Notes under the pieces: generated by a model
The model's input: the letters and a program-made list of their open reading frames with translations, nothing else
What the model was told of the DNA's origin: nothing
Databases searched by the model: none
Source of the DNA: Pseudomonadota bacterium
Lineage (GTDB): Bacteria > Pseudomonadota > Gammaproteobacteria > Steroidobacterales > Steroidobacteraceae
Assembly: GCA_021838065.1 (NCBI GenBank)
Contig: JAKCEJ010000012.1
Coordinates: 1 to 19,623, forward strand
Reading direction: 5' to 3'
Length of the DNA stretch: 19,623 nt
Position numbers and translations under genes: made by a program
Shown: positions 7,386-15,202 of the stretch, piece by piece
How positions within the stretch are numbered: the stretch's first letter is position 1
Layout of the letters: every line of letters starts with the position of its first letter

Positions 7386-8081
7386 GAGGGAGAGCCCTCC
7401 GGCCTGCGCCTGAATCTTGACCACCGAGCAGCTCTGGCGCGCCCGGCGCAGCTGGGCGCATGCGGCGAGCGCCGCGGCGTGGCTCATCTGCTGTGAGCGC
7501 AGCGTGGTGAGCTTTTCCGCGCCCGACGGGGGCACCACGTTCACCTCGGTGAGCAGGCTCGCGAAGCGCGCTTTCAGCCGCTTGGCGGCTGCATTCGCGG
7601 CGCTCGCCGAGCGGTAGCGGCCGAGCTCGACCTGATAGCCGGCGAGCTTGTTGATCGCCGCCTGCGCCTGCGGCGCCTGCGTGGCGTTCGGGAACTCGCT
7701 CACGAACGCCTCGTAGGCCGCCGCCGTCCCGGCGGCCTTGGCGCTCTGCCAGGCGCTCGATTGCTTCAAGCGGGTGAGCCGGCCCTGCGCCTCGGCCGTG
7801 TACGCGCCGCTCGGATACTGGGACAGGTACTGCCGGTAGGACTGCTCGGTATCGGCGCTCTTGGCCGCCTCCCAGGCCTGCTTGTCCTGCAGCGACTCGA
7901 TGCGGTTGCGCGCCTGCTGCACGCGCGGGTCGTCGGGGTGGTGCTGGATGAAGCTGCGGTACGCGCCGACCGTGCCCTGGGCGGATGCCTTCTGCCAGTC
8001 GGCATTCGGCGAGCTGCAGGCGGCCAGCGCGCCGGCGGCGAGCAGGCAGAGGGCGAACGGGACAACGGAAGGCTTTCTCAC
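7374..8081 (-). CDS. SPOR-domain lipoprotein with three 41-residue TPR-like repeats
   Basis: The minus strand from GTG 8081 encodes 235 residues. The signal peptide ends in the lipobox LAAC (Cys22), followed by Ser-Ser, so outer-membrane sorting is expected. Residues about 28-148 are three helical repeats in strict 41-residue register: Trp at 29, 70 and 111, Tyr at 41, 82 and 123, Pro at 49, 90 and 131. Residues about 149-223 look like a SPOR peptidoglycan-binding fold (YQVELGRYRSASAANAAAKRLKARF, then SQQMSHAAALAACAQLRRARQSCSVVKI). SPOR domains bind peptide-stripped glycan strands at division sites, which suggests a cell-envelope or division-linked role; that is inference. It is divergent from cydA across a 459-bp spacer. 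The GTG start has a weak GGGGTG ribosome site, so the exact start is moderately sure. Confidence 0.82.
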   Translation of the reverse strand: MRKPSVVPFALCLLAAGALAACSSPNADWQKASAQGTVGAYRSFIQHHPDDPRVQQARNRIESLQDKQAWEAAKSADTEQSYRQYLSQYPSGAYTAEAQGRLTRLKQSSAWQSAKAAGTAAAYEAFVSEFPNATQAPQAQAAINKLAGYQVELGRYRSASAANAAAKRLKARFASLLTEVNVVPPSGAEKLTTLRSQQMSHAAALAACAQLRRARQSCSVVKIQAQAGGLSLSGV

Positions 8082-8540
8082 GGCACACCCCGGGGCGGAC
8101 TGGTCGAGCCCTTAAGCTACCCCAGGGGCCGGAAATCTTCCAGGTACGGCAACGCTCGCGCTGGCTCGGGCGTCACCGCCAACGGCGGCGCCGCGGCGGT
8201 AAGCGGGCCGAACCTGCAACACCTTCCCCGATCCGCAGCGCGACCCGCCCCTCTGCGATGCAGCCCGGCCGCGGCGGCAATGCACGTCGGGCCAGTCGGT
8301 ATTTTCCGCAGCTGGCGGGCACCGCCCCGCATTTCCGGCGCACGCTCTCCTGTACTAATCTTTCGCTGCCATGGCAGACGCGGCCACAGTGTCCTGCGCG
8401 GATACGGCGCCCGCCGGCGCGCCGTGCCGGCCCGCCGGCTCGCACCAGCGTATCCCACGCGCGGTTCCGCCAATTCCCGATATCCAGTCCGCTGCGCCCG
8501 CACGAGCGGCAGCGCGGGACCGCAATACTGGAGGATGGAA
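8082..8540. other. Divergent intergenic region between the SPOR lipoprotein gene and cydA
   Basis: These 459 bases hold no convincing protein gene. A weak -10-like TACTAAT lies at 8353-8359 with no good -35 partner. A 57-codon frame begins at ATG 8371 and ends in a TGA that overlaps the cydA ATG (8541-8544). No FNR box (TTGATN4ATCAA) is recognisable, although bd oxidase operons are often oxygen-regulated. GGAGG at 8530-8534 is the cydA ribosome site. Confidence 0.5.
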
Positions 8541-10154
8541 ATGATGGTCAACGGAACCGTTGTCGCTCTGTCGCGCATCCAGTTCGCCGCGACGGCGCTG
8601 TATCACTTTCTGTTCGTGCCCCTGACGCTCGGGCTGAGCTTCCTGCTCGCCGCGATAGAGACCGTCTACGTCACCACCGGCAAGCCGATCTACAAGGACA
8701 TGGCCCGCTTCTGGGGCAAGCTCCTGATGATCAACTTCGCGCTCGGCGTGGCGACCGGCCTGACTATGGAGTTCCAGTTCGGCACCAACTGGTCGTTTTA
8801 TTCCGGTTTCGTCGGCGACATCTTCGGCGCGCCGCTCGCCATCGAGGGTTTGATGGCGTTTTTCATGGAGTCGACCTTCGTCGGGCTGATGGTGTTCGGC
8901 TGGGAGCGCCTCTCCAAGGGCCAGCACCTCGCCGTCACCTGGCTCGTGGCGTTCGGCTCGAACCTCTCGGCGCTGTGGATCCTGGTCGCCAACAGCTTCA
9001 TGCAGAATCCCAGGGGCGCGGCGTTCGACCCGCTGACCATGCGCATGCAGCTCACCAGCTTCCCGCAGCTGATCTTCAATCCCGACGCGCAGTCGAAGTT
9101 CGTGCACACCAGCGTCGCCGGCTACGTTACGGCGGCCATCTTCGTCGCCGGCGTCAGCGCGTACTACCTGCTGCGCAAGCGGCACGTCGAGCTCGCCAAG
9201 CGCTCCTTGCGCATGGCCGCGCTGTTCGGCGTGCTGGCCACGATTGCCGTGATCACCCTCGGCGATGCGCTCGGCTTCGTCGATGCGCGCGTGCAGCCGA
9301 CCAAGCTCGCCGCGATGGAGGGGCTGTGGAAGTCCGAGGCCGCGCCCATGCCCTTCAACCTCATCGCCTTGCCGAGCCAAGCGCAGCGCCGGAACGTGGC
9401 CGACGTGCGCGTGCCGTATCTGCTGTCGCTGCTGGTGACCCATTCGCTCACCGGCACGGTGCCGGGCGCCGATGCGCTCGAGCGCCAGGCGGTGAGCCGG
9501 ATCGAGGACGGCATTCCGGCGGTGCAGGCGCTGCACGTGCTCGCCCGGAATCCGACGGATGCGGCCGCGCTCGCCGAGTTCGACGCGCACCGCAAGGATC
9601 TCGGCTACGGATTTCTGCTCGAGCGCTACGCGCCGGATCTGAACGATGCGACTTCGGCGCAGATCGAGCGGGCCGCCCGCGACATCATTCCGCCCGTGGC
9701 GGCGGTGTTCTGGTCGTTCCGCGTGATGGTGGCGCTCGGGCTGCTGATGCTGGCGTACTTCGTGATCACCGTCCTCTACACGTTGCGCAACCGGATTCAG
9801 CGCAAGACCTGGCTGCTGAAGACGGCGGTGTGGATGATCCCGGTGCCGTTCATCGCCAACGAGGCCGGGTGGCTCGTGGCCGAGCTCGGCCGCCAGCCCT
9901 GGACGGTGTTCGATGTGCTGCCGACGTGGATGAGCGCCTCGACGCACAGCGTGGCGTACATGGCGTTCTCGCTGATCGGCTTCGTGGTGCTCTACTCGGT
10001 GTTCATCGCCGTTGAGATGTACCTGATGGTGCGGGCCATCCGGCTGGGCCCGGCCGAGCACGGCGATTCCGGCGGGCCGGGCCCGCAGGTGCGTCCATCG
10101 CTCTCGCCGCGTCCGCTGCCCGCAGCGCCCTACGGCCGCAGACTGGAGGGTTGA
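8541..10154 (+). CDS. cydA: Cytochrome bd quinol oxidase subunit I (long Q-loop, E. coli type)
   Basis: This 537-residue inner-membrane subunit oxidises quinol and carries haems b558, b595 and d of the high-oxygen-affinity terminal oxidase. E. coli key residues recur with a constant +3 offset: His22 (E. coli His19, haem ligand), Glu102 and Glu110 (Glu99, Glu107), His189 (His186, b558 ligand), Lys255 and Glu260 in TKLAAME (Lys252, Glu257, quinol site) and Met396 in FWSFRVM (Met393, b558 ligand). GRQPW follows in the C-terminal half. The long stretch between TKLAAME and FWSFR marks the long Q-loop class. ATG 8541 is chosen because GGAGG lies 6 bases upstream; ATG 8535 and 8544 are in frame. The open frame extends far upstream to 7761, but that part is not CydA. 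cydB follows after 3 bases. Confidence 0.96.
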   Translation: MMVNGTVVALSRIQFAATALYHFLFVPLTLGLSFLLAAIETVYVTTGKPIYKDMARFWGKLLMINFALGVATGLTMEFQFGTNWSFYSGFVGDIFGAPLAIEGLMAFFMESTFVGLMVFGWERLSKGQHLAVTWLVAFGSNLSALWILVANSFMQNPRGAAFDPLTMRMQLTSFPQLIFNPDAQSKFVHTSVAGYVTAAIFVAGVSAYYLLRKRHVELAKRSLRMAALFGVLATIAVITLGDALGFVDARVQPTKLAAMEGLWKSEAAPMPFNLIALPSQAQRRNVADVRVPYLLSLLVTHSLTGTVPGADALERQAVSRIEDGIPAVQALHVLARNPTDAAALAEFDAHRKDLGYGFLLERYAPDLNDATSAQIERAARDIIPPVAAVFWSFRVMVALGLLMLAYFVITVLYTLRNRIQRKTWLLKTAVWMIPVPFIANEAGWLVAELGRQPWTVFDVLPTWMSASTHSVAYMAFSLIGFVVLYSVFIAVEMYLMVRAIRLGPAEHGDSGGPGPQVRPSLSPRPLPAAPYGRRLEG

Positions 10155-10157
10155 GTC

Positions 10158-11294
10158 ATGGCGCTCTATGCGATCCTGCAGGTGATCTGGTGGCTGCTGC
10201 TCGGCGTGCTGCTGATGGGACTCGCGGTCATGGTCGGCATGGATATGGGCGTCGGGGCGATCCTGCGCTACGTCGGGCGCAGCGACCTCGAGCGGCGCAT
10301 CGCGCTCAACATCATCGGGCCGCACTGGGACGGCAACCAGGTCTGGTTCATCCTCGGCGGCGGGGCGATTTTCGCGGCGTTTCCGCTGATCTACGCCACG
10401 GCGTTCTCCGGCTTCTACGTGGTGATGCTGCTGCTGCTGTGGACCATGATCATGCGTCCGCTCGGCTTCGAGTACCGCAGCCAGCTCCCGAGCCCCGCCT
10501 GGCGCAACGTGTGGGACTGGGTGTTCCTCGTGAGCGGAGCGGTGCCGATGATCGTTTTCGGGGCGGCCTTCGGCAATCTCTTTCACGGGGTGCCGTTTCA
10601 TTTCTCCTGGGACATGACCTCGTACTACACGGGCAGCTTCCTCGGGCTGCTCAATCCCTTCGCTATCGCCACCGGCGTGCTCTCGTTCGCGCTCTCGGCG
10701 ATGATGGGCGCACTCACCGTGATGAACGGCGCCGAGGCGGCGATGTTCGAGCGCGCGCGCCGGCTCGCGCAGCTCGCCGCGGTGGTGGCGATCGCGCTGT
10801 TCGCGATCAGCGGCCTGTGGGTGCATGCGCTTGACGGGTATCGTCTGATCGGCGGCCCCGGGCCCGGGGTGCCGCAGACGCCGCTGCAGCAGAGCGTCGC
10901 GGTTGCGCCCGGCGCCTGGCTCTCGAACTTCGCTGCGCATCCGCTGCTGTGGCTGCTGCCGCTCGCGGGCTTCGCGGGCATGGCGGGCGCGCTGCTCGCG
11001 GCGCGCGCCGCTCGCTCGCACCTCGGCTGGTGGCTCGGCGCGCTGGCGTGGATCGGCGTCATCGGCACGGCGGGCGCGGCGCTCTTTCCGTTCATGCTGC
11101 CGTCCAGCACCGACCCGTCGATGAGCCTGACGTTGTGGAACTCCAGCTCGAGCCGGGCGACGCTAGTGTGGATGGTCGGCTTCGCGGCCTTCTTCGTGCC
11201 GCTGGTTCTGTGGTACACGAGTTGGGCGTTCTGGGTGATGCGCGGCAAGGTCACCCCCGAACAGATCACCCGCGGCGACGATCACGCTTACTGA
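10158..11294 (+). CDS. cydB: Cytochrome bd quinol oxidase subunit II
   Basis: This 378-residue multi-pass inner-membrane protein, one residue shorter than E. coli CydB, pairs with CydA and provides a proton pathway to the haem site. Asp29 (VMVGMDMGVGAIL) and Trp57-Asp58 in GPHWDGNQVWFILGGGAIFAAFP fall at the same residue numbers as in E. coli. The C-terminal half keeps GTAGAALFPFMLPSSTDPSMSLTLWNSSSS, a strongly conserved CydB signature. GGAGG at 10145-10149 precedes the ATG by 8 bases, and the gene begins 3 bases after the cydA stop, indicating coupled translation. Confidence 0.96.
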   Translation: MALYAILQVIWWLLLGVLLMGLAVMVGMDMGVGAILRYVGRSDLERRIALNIIGPHWDGNQVWFILGGGAIFAAFPLIYATAFSGFYVVMLLLLWTMIMRPLGFEYRSQLPSPAWRNVWDWVFLVSGAVPMIVFGAAFGNLFHGVPFHFSWDMTSYYTGSFLGLLNPFAIATGVLSFALSAMMGALTVMNGAEAAMFERARRLAQLAAVVAIALFAISGLWVHALDGYRLIGGPGPGVPQTPLQQSVAVAPGAWLSNFAAHPLLWLLPLAGFAGMAGALLAARAARSHLGWWLGALAWIGVIGTAGAALFPFMLPSSTDPSMSLTLWNSSSSRATLVWMVGFAAFFVPLVLWYTSWAFWVMRGKVTPEQITRGDDHAY

Positions 11295-11304
11295 GGAGAC
11301 GGCC

Positions 11305-11520
11305 GTGCGCACCTTCTTTTACTTTCTCCTGTACATGATCATCGCCGTGGCCGTGATCTTTCTTGCCGCCGTTCTCGGGGCGCACGGCGCCTGGTATTTT
11401 GCCTGGCTGGTCGGCACCGCCATGATCGTCCTGATCAGCGCCGCCGGCGGCGCGCTGCTCGATACGCAGGAGGAGCACGCCGCCGAGCAGGCCTCCGCCG
11501 CCGAGCGCGACCGGTCCTGA
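11305..11520 (+). CDS. cydX: CydX-like small bd-oxidase subunit with an additional N-terminal membrane segment
   Basis: The product is 71 residues from GTG 11305, with a strong GAGGAG site 6 bases upstream that overlaps the cydB stop. Residues 30-58 (WYFAWLVGTAMIVLISAAGGALLDTQEEH) match the CydX/YbgT pattern, whose hallmark is a start at WYFAW followed by one membrane helix and an acidic tail. CydX stabilises the haem cluster of the bd oxidase. Here a second hydrophobic helix (residues about 4-25, FFYFLLYMIIAVAVIFLAAVLG) comes first, making the protein about twice the usual 30-40 residues. There is no ATG, GTG or TTG immediately before the WYFAW segment, so the long form appears genuine. The position directly after cydB supports the call. 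A different two-helix Cyd accessory family cannot be ruled out. Confidence 0.75.
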   Translation: MRTFFYFLLYMIIAVAVIFLAAVLGAHGAWYFAWLVGTAMIVLISAAGGALLDTQEEHAAEQASAAERDRS

Positions 11521-11555
11521 CGGGACGGTCTGAGACGCCGCCGGCCCGCCCGCCC

Positions 11556-13298
11556 GTGCGGCGCAGCGACTTATCGGCGGGCGAGTGGCTTCGCCGGCAG
11601 GCGCGCCAGCTCCGTGCGCCCCTCGCCCGCTCCGGGCTGCTCACCGGGCTGCAGGCGCTCACCCTCGTGGCGCAGGCGTGGCTGCTCTCCGGAATCCTCA
11701 CCGCCACAGTCTTTGCGCACGCGCCGCTCGCGCGGCTGTGGCCGCAGTGGCTCGCACTGCTCGTGCTCGCGCCGCTGCGGCTGGTGTTGGGCATGGGCGC
11801 GCGGCGCAGCGCCTTCCGGGCGGCGCAGCGGCTCGGTGCAAGCCTGCGCGCGCGGGTGCTGCGCGGCGCTCAGGCGCTTGGGCCATACGGCCTGCGCGCG
11901 CAGGCGAGCGGTGACCTGATCACCCGCCTGGTCGATGGCATCGATGCGGTGCTGGCGTATTTCGCCCGCTACCTGCCCCAGGCCGCGGCGGCGGCCCTCA
12001 TCCCGCCCGTGCTCGCCGCGTTCGTGTTCCCGGCGGACTGGCTCTCGGGCCTGATCCTGCTGCTGACGGCGCCGCTCATTCCGCTGTTCATGATGCTGGT
12101 GGGCAAGGCCGCCGCGCAGGCGAGCGAGCGGCGCCACGGGCAGCTGAGGCGCCTCGGCGCGGCGTTCATCGAGGCGCTCGGTGGACTCGTCGCGCTGCGC
12201 CAGATGGGCGCCGCCGGAGCGTTCGCCGAGCGCCTCGATGCCGAGAGCGAGGCGTATCGGGCGCTCACCATGCAGGTGCTGCGGGTCGCGTTCCTCTCGG
12301 CCCTGGTGCTGGAATTCTTCGCCACGGTCAGCATCGCCGTGGTCGCGGTGCTGATCGGCTTTCGCCTGCTGTGGGGCGAGCTGCCGCTGCGCGCGGGCCT
12401 GTTCGTCCTGCTGCTTGCCCCGGAGTTCTACCTGCCGCTGCGCGCGCTCGGTGGGCTGCGCCATACGCGCATGGACGCGCTCGCCGCGGCGCAGGAGCTC
12501 CTGGCGCTCGATGCCGTCGCGCCCGAGGCGGCTGCGCCGCCTCGGGCGGTGCACGCGCCGCATGAGGCGGCGCCGCAGATCCGCTTCGAGGGTGTCGGCT
12601 ATGAGCACGGCGGACGGGCCGCGGCGCTGAGCGAGTGCAGCTTCACGGTGCCGGCGCGCGCCGTGACCGCGCTGGTCGGTGCATCCGGGGCGGGCAAGAC
12701 CACGCTGCTCAGCGTACTGCTCGGCTTCGCCGCGCCCTATACCGGGCACGTTTGGATCGACGGCGCCGAGCTGTCCGAGCTCGATGTGGCGCAGTGGCGC
12801 GCGCGCGTGGCCTGGGTGCCGCAGCAGGCGCACGTGTTTGAGGGGAGCGTGCGTGACAACCTCCTGCTGGCCGCCCCCGGTGCCGATGCGGCGGCACTGC
12901 GGCGCGCCGCCGATCGGAGCGGCCTCTCGGCGGTGCTCGAGCGCCTGCCGCACGGCTGGGAGACACCGCTCGGCGAGCGCGGCCTGGGCCTCTCCGGCGG
13001 CGAGCTGCAGCGCCTGGCGCTCGCCCGGGCGCTGCTGCGGGAGCAGGCGCGGGTCTGGCTGCTCGATGAGCCGACCGCGCACCTGGACGGTGCCGGCGCG
13101 CAGGCCGTGGAGGAGACGATCCGCGCGGCCGCCGAGACGCGCACCGTACTGCTGGTGGCGCACCGCCTGAGCGCGGTCCGCGCGGCCGACCGGGTCGTGG
13201 TCCTCGGCGGGGGCCGCGTGATCGAGCAGGGGCCGCCGCTCGAGCTCGCGCGGGCGCGTGGCGGGTATGCCGAGCTGCTGCAGGCGGAGCAGCCATGA
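11556..13298 (+). CDS. cydD: CydD, subunit of the thiol-exporting ABC transporter for cytochrome bd assembly
   Basis: The product is 580 residues, a half-size ABC exporter: six membrane segments in residues about 20-320, then the nucleotide-binding domain. Visible motifs are Walker A GASGAGKTT (375-383, Lys381), Q-loop WVPQQAHVFEGSVRDNLLL, signature LSGGELQR (479-486), Walker B WLLDEPTAHLD (Asp504, catalytic Glu505) and H-loop His536. With CydC it exports cysteine and glutathione to the periplasm, which is needed for haem incorporation into bd oxidase. The start is uncertain: GTG 11556 lies 35 bases after the cydX stop and has no clear ribosome site, and no better in-frame start is evident. 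The cydC start overlaps its stop (ATGA). Confidence 0.93.
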   Translation: MRRSDLSAGEWLRRQARQLRAPLARSGLLTGLQALTLVAQAWLLSGILTATVFAHAPLARLWPQWLALLVLAPLRLVLGMGARRSAFRAAQRLGASLRARVLRGAQALGPYGLRAQASGDLITRLVDGIDAVLAYFARYLPQAAAAALIPPVLAAFVFPADWLSGLILLLTAPLIPLFMMLVGKAAAQASERRHGQLRRLGAAFIEALGGLVALRQMGAAGAFAERLDAESEAYRALTMQVLRVAFLSALVLEFFATVSIAVVAVLIGFRLLWGELPLRAGLFVLLLAPEFYLPLRALGGLRHTRMDALAAAQELLALDAVAPEAAAPPRAVHAPHEAAPQIRFEGVGYEHGGRAAALSECSFTVPARAVTALVGASGAGKTTLLSVLLGFAAPYTGHVWIDGAELSELDVAQWRARVAWVPQQAHVFEGSVRDNLLLAAPGADAAALRRAADRSGLSAVLERLPHGWETPLGERGLGLSGGELQRLALARALLREQARVWLLDEPTAHLDGAGAQAVEETIRAAAETRTVLLVAHRLSAVRAADRVVVLGGGRVIEQGPPLELARARGGYAELLQAEQP

Positions 13299-15016
13299 GG
13301 CCCGCGCTGCCACCCGTGCTGTCTCGGCTGTGGGCCCTGATGCGGCCCCATCGCCTCTGGATGGCCGGCGGCGCCGCGCTCGCCCTGCTGGCCGCGCTCG
13401 CGGCCATCGGTCTGATGGCCGTATCGGGGTGGTTCATCGCCGTCATGGCGCTGGCGGGGGCGAGCGGCGCGGCCATCAATTACTTCACACCGGCGGCGGC
13501 CATCCGCGCCTTCGCCATCCTGCGCAGCGGCGCCCGCTATGGCGAGCGGGTCGTCACCCACGAGGCGACGCTGCGCGGACTCACCGGCCTGCGCGCCTGG
13601 CTGTTCCGGCGGCTGATTCCGCTCGCGCCGGCGCGGCTGTCCGCGCTGCGCAGCGGCGAGCTGTTCGCCCGGCTGCGCGCCGACATCGATGCGCTCGAGC
13701 ATTTCTATCTGGCCGTAGGGGTGCCCGCCTCGGTGGCGCTGCTCAGCGTCGCGATGGCGCTCATGCTCACCGCCATCGTGCTGCCCGCTGCGGCGCTGCC
13801 GCTGCTGCTCGGCACGCTGCTCGCCGCAGTCGTGTTGCCGCTGTGGATCGAGCGCCGTGCCGCGCGCGACGCGCAGCAAACGGTGCTCGATGCCGCGGCG
13901 CTGAGGGGTCTGCTGCTCGATGCGCTGCGCGGTCACAGCGAGTTGCTCGCCTGGGGCGCCGTCGCCGCGCACAACTCGCGCCTCGAGTCGCTTGCCGCGC
14001 GGCTGGACATTCGCCGTACGCGCCTCGATCAGCTGCAGGCCGTTGGCGGCGGGCTGGCCGGACTCTTTGCGCAGCTGTCGCTCCTCGCCGTGCTGGTCGC
14101 CGGGCTGGCGGCGGTGCACAGCGGGGCGCTCGCGCCGCCGGAGCTGGTGATGCTCACGCTGCTGACGCTGGCGCTGTTCGAGGCGATCGCGCCGCTCGCC
14201 GAGGCGCTGGCGCAGTGGCGCGCCACAACCCTCGCCGGGGAGCGGGTGTTCGATCTCGCCGATACGCCGCCGGTGTTCATCGAGCCGGCGCCCGGCACGC
14301 CGCTGCCGCAGCGCTGCGACATCGGGTTCGAGAACGCGCGCCTGCGCTATGCGCCGCATCTGCCCTGGGCGCTCGACGGGGTCGATCTCGTGCTCGCTGC
14401 CGGGGCGCGCGTGGCCGTGGTCGGTGTCTCCGGCGCGGGCAAAAGCTCGCTGCTCGCGGCGCTGCTGAAGTTCTACCCGCTGCAGCAGGGACGCGTCCTG
14501 TTCGGCGGTGCGTCCGTGGCGGAGCTGCCCGGTGATGCGCTGCGCCGGCGCATTGCGGTCATCGCGCAGCAGACCACGCTGTTCGATCTGTCGTTGCTGG
14601 ATAACCTGCTGCTCGCGGCGCCGGAGGCGAGCGCCGGGCAGATCGAGCGTGCCGTGAGTCTGGCTCAACTGGACGCGTTCGTGGCGTCCCTGCCGCAGGG
14701 TTACGACACCGTGCTCGGCGAGGGCGGCGCACGGGTCTCCGGCGGCGAGGCGCGGCGCATCGTGATCGCCCGTGCACTGCTGCAGGATGCGCCGGTGCTC
14801 GTGTTGGATGAGCCGACCGAGGGGTTGGATGCGCGCACGGCGCGCGATTTGTACACGGCGCTGGATGCGGCAGGCCGCGACCGCACGCTGCTGCTGATCA
14901 CGCACCGCTTGAGCGGCCTCGAGCGGCTCGTCGATGAGGTGGTGGTCATGGATGCGGGCAGAATCCGCACGCGCGCGCCGGTGGGCGAGTATCTGGCCGG
15001 GGAGCGAGGCGGCTGA
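13295..15016 (+). CDS. cydC: CydC, partner subunit of the thiol-exporting ABC transporter
   Basis: The product is 573 residues, with membrane domain residues about 15-300 and an N-terminal AIGLMAVSGWFI / AAIRAFAILRSGARYGERVVTHEATLRGL pattern characteristic of CydC. The ATPase domain has Walker A GVSGAGKSS (377-385, Lys383), Q-loop IAQQTTLFDLSLLDNLLLAAPE, signature VSGGEARR (481-488; Val replaces the usual Leu), Walker B VLVLDEPTEGLD (Asp505, Glu506) and H-loop His537 in ITHRLSGLE. Both halves of the CydDC heterodimer keep complete catalytic motifs by eye. It starts within the cydD stop (ATGA at 13295-13298) and is the last gene of the cyd operon; a 186-bp gap follows. Confidence 0.94.
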   Translation: MRPALPPVLSRLWALMRPHRLWMAGGAALALLAALAAIGLMAVSGWFIAVMALAGASGAAINYFTPAAAIRAFAILRSGARYGERVVTHEATLRGLTGLRAWLFRRLIPLAPARLSALRSGELFARLRADIDALEHFYLAVGVPASVALLSVAMALMLTAIVLPAAALPLLLGTLLAAVVLPLWIERRAARDAQQTVLDAAALRGLLLDALRGHSELLAWGAVAAHNSRLESLAARLDIRRTRLDQLQAVGGGLAGLFAQLSLLAVLVAGLAAVHSGALAPPELVMLTLLTLALFEAIAPLAEALAQWRATTLAGERVFDLADTPPVFIEPAPGTPLPQRCDIGFENARLRYAPHLPWALDGVDLVLAAGARVAVVGVSGAGKSSLLAALLKFYPLQQGRVLFGGASVAELPGDALRRRIAVIAQQTTLFDLSLLDNLLLAAPEASAGQIERAVSLAQLDAFVASLPQGYDTVLGEGGARVSGGEARRIVIARALLQDAPVLVLDEPTEGLDARTARDLYTALDAAGRDRTLLLITHRLSGLERLVDEVVVMDAGRIRTRAPVGEYLAGERGG

Positions 15017-15156
15017 GTGGCGCGGGCGCCCGGCGCGCGCGGCGGCGCCGGAATATGTCGTCTCCAGCATTGGCGAGCTGAAAATCAAGGAGTAGAGTCA
15101 CAAAATCAGAAGCTCGTACGCGTCAGCGGCGCCAAATTCGGGCTTCCGACTCGCTA

Positions 15157-15178
15157 CAGGCCCTTGGCGCAGGGCCTG
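15157..15178 (+). promoter_or_regulatory. GC-rich stem-loop in the leader of the four-cysteine exported protein gene
   Basis: CAGGCCCT (15157-15164) and AGGGCCTG (15171-15178) are perfect 8-bp arms around a 6-base loop (TGGCGC). It begins 141 bases after cydC and ends 24 bases before the ATG at 15203. No T-run follows, so it is not a standard intrinsic terminator. It may be an mRNA 5' structure, a transcript-stabilising 3' end for the cyd message, or a protein site. Confidence 0.45.
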
Positions 15179-15202
15179 CACGGACGGCCCCGGGAGATCA
15201 GA

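Noticed and set aside
7761..8540. Possible 260-residue N-terminal extension of CydA
   Set aside because: The open frame continues upstream and antisense through the SPOR lipoprotein gene, but CydA homology starts at 8541 with a good ribosome site, so the extension is a lack of stops, not coding.
8082..8540. FNR/ArcA-type oxygen-responsive site upstream of cydA
   Set aside because: Looked for TTGATN4ATCAA-like and tandem GTTAA-type sequences by eye and found none convincing.
8355..11021. 888-codon open frame on the minus strand opposite cydA and cydB
   Set aside because: Antisense shadow of two clearly conserved genes. Its composition (Arg/His/Glu/Gln-rich, low complexity) is typical of the antisense frame in GC-rich DNA.
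11571..13313. 580-codon minus-strand frame opposite cydD, nearly the same length as CydD
   Set aside because: Frame-mirrored shadow caused by G/C-ending codons; no motifs.
12737..15088. 783-codon minus-strand frame opposite cydD and cydC
   Set aside because: Antisense to complete Walker and signature motifs of CydD and CydC; low-complexity composition.
15017..15202. Upstream 62-codon extension of the four-cysteine exported protein from GTG 15017
   Set aside because: The extension would bury the signal peptide, begins immediately after the cydC stop without a ribosome site, and reads through a stem-loop; ATG 15203 has GGGAG in place.
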